DNA of 5,990 nucleotides from Paracoccaceae bacterium. Its GTDB lineage: Bacteria; Pseudomonadota; Alphaproteobacteria; Rhodobacterales; Rhodobacteraceae. The notes beneath the pieces were generated by a model. That model did no database searches and had not been told where the DNA came from. It worked only from the letters and a program-made list of their open reading frames with translations. This document shows positions 5,745 through 5,990 of this stretch, piece by piece. The stretch is taken from NCBI GenBank assembly GCA_003535335.1, contig DOHJ01000076.1, positions 5,539 through 11,528 of the forward strand. The letters run 5' to 3'. The position numbers and the translations under genes were made by a program. Position 1 is the first letter of the stretch. Each line of letters opens with the position of its first letter.

Positions 5745-5990
5745 GAGTTTTTTCCTTGGGTGATCAGGCGCATCAGCGTTTCCAGTGGTCCGCGTTTAGT
5801 GATACGGGACCAGATCACAGCATACAATGATGTTATTGCGATAAATCCGGTGGAAATGGTGAAAATTTCGGTGGCCGAAAGGGATCCGTCAAGTTTGCCC
5901 AAGGCGTGCAGTGTGCCCATGCCGAACAGGATGTGGGCAACATAAAGTGTCAGGCTTTGACGGCCCGGGTTTGCCAGCCACGGGGTGATT
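5741..5990 (-). CDS. Membrane protein C-terminus, DUF418/YeiB-like (5' end outside window)
   Basis: An open frame without a start codon in the window enters from the right edge (first full codon at 5989) and gives 82 residues before a TGA at 5741-5743. It reads [20 protein letters not shown] at the edge and contains two hydrophobic, probably membrane-spanning stretches at about 12-30 and 42-60. It ends with [17 protein letters not shown]. The order [10 protein letters not shown], two transmembrane segments, then basic-RGPLE-x-L-x-R-x-x-T is what I recall for the C-terminus of DUF418 (YeiB) proteins, which usually have GPLEWLWR there. The function of that family is poorly known, with a proposed transport or acyl-transfer role. 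Another multi-pass acyltransferase-like membrane protein is the main alternative. It overlaps apt by ATGA. Confidence 0.75.
   Translation of the reverse strand, partial: ITPWLANPGRQSLTLYVAHILFGMGTLHALGKLDGSLSATEIFTISTGFIAITSLYAVIWSRITKRGPLETLMRLITQGKNS
5753..5757 (-). promoter_or_regulatory. Ribosome binding site of apt
   Basis: AAGGA on the minus strand sits eight bases before the apt ATG and inside the last codons of the upstream membrane-protein gene. A good site within an overlapping gene means apt can be started independently as well as by coupling. Confidence 0.65.

Overview
The window looks like ordinary chromosomal DNA of an alphaproteobacterium, most likely a Rhodobacterales (Roseobacter-like) species. 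This rests on my recollection of the gene order threonine synthase – M16 peptidase – RimJ-type acetyltransferase in that group, on the moderate-to-high GC content, and on the protein types. It has not been checked by a search. Coding density is very high and I see no mobile elements, tRNA or rRNA genes, or CRISPR arrays.

Left part, plus strand (1-3906): the 3' end of thrC (threonine synthase) overlaps by 4 bases (ATGA) a zinc M16-family processing peptidase. The peptidase in turn overlaps by 1 base (TGATG) a RimJ/RimL-like GNAT N-acetyltransferase. A flavin-dependent D-2-hydroxyacid dehydrogenase (GlcD/D2HGDH type) follows after 35 bases. The spacing suggests a single transcription unit.

Middle, minus strand (3878-4970): a small envelope lipoprotein with a candidate Cys-His-Asp (transglutaminase/papain-like) triad is followed by a second, unrelated GNAT acetyltransferase. 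The two genes overlap by 11 bases. The acetyltransferase ends inside the dehydrogenase gene, giving a 29-base tail-to-tail overlap with no visible terminator between the converging units.

Intergenic 4971-5213: this 243-base stretch holds a small hairpin and a large, nearly perfect nested hairpin, the probable terminator of apt. Beyond them are two pairs of short direct repeats in front of the lipoprotein gene, which are candidate regulatory sites.

Right part, minus strand (5214-5990): apt (adenine phosphoribosyltransferase, purine salvage) is preceded by the C-terminal end of a membrane protein resembling DUF418/YeiB. The two overlap by ATGA. The membrane-protein fragment has no start codon in the window but reads open to the right edge.

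Most of the content is housekeeping. The least explained parts are the lipoprotein with its putative catalytic triad and the repeat-bearing intergenic region upstream of it. I do not see convincing evidence of a new multi-gene system.
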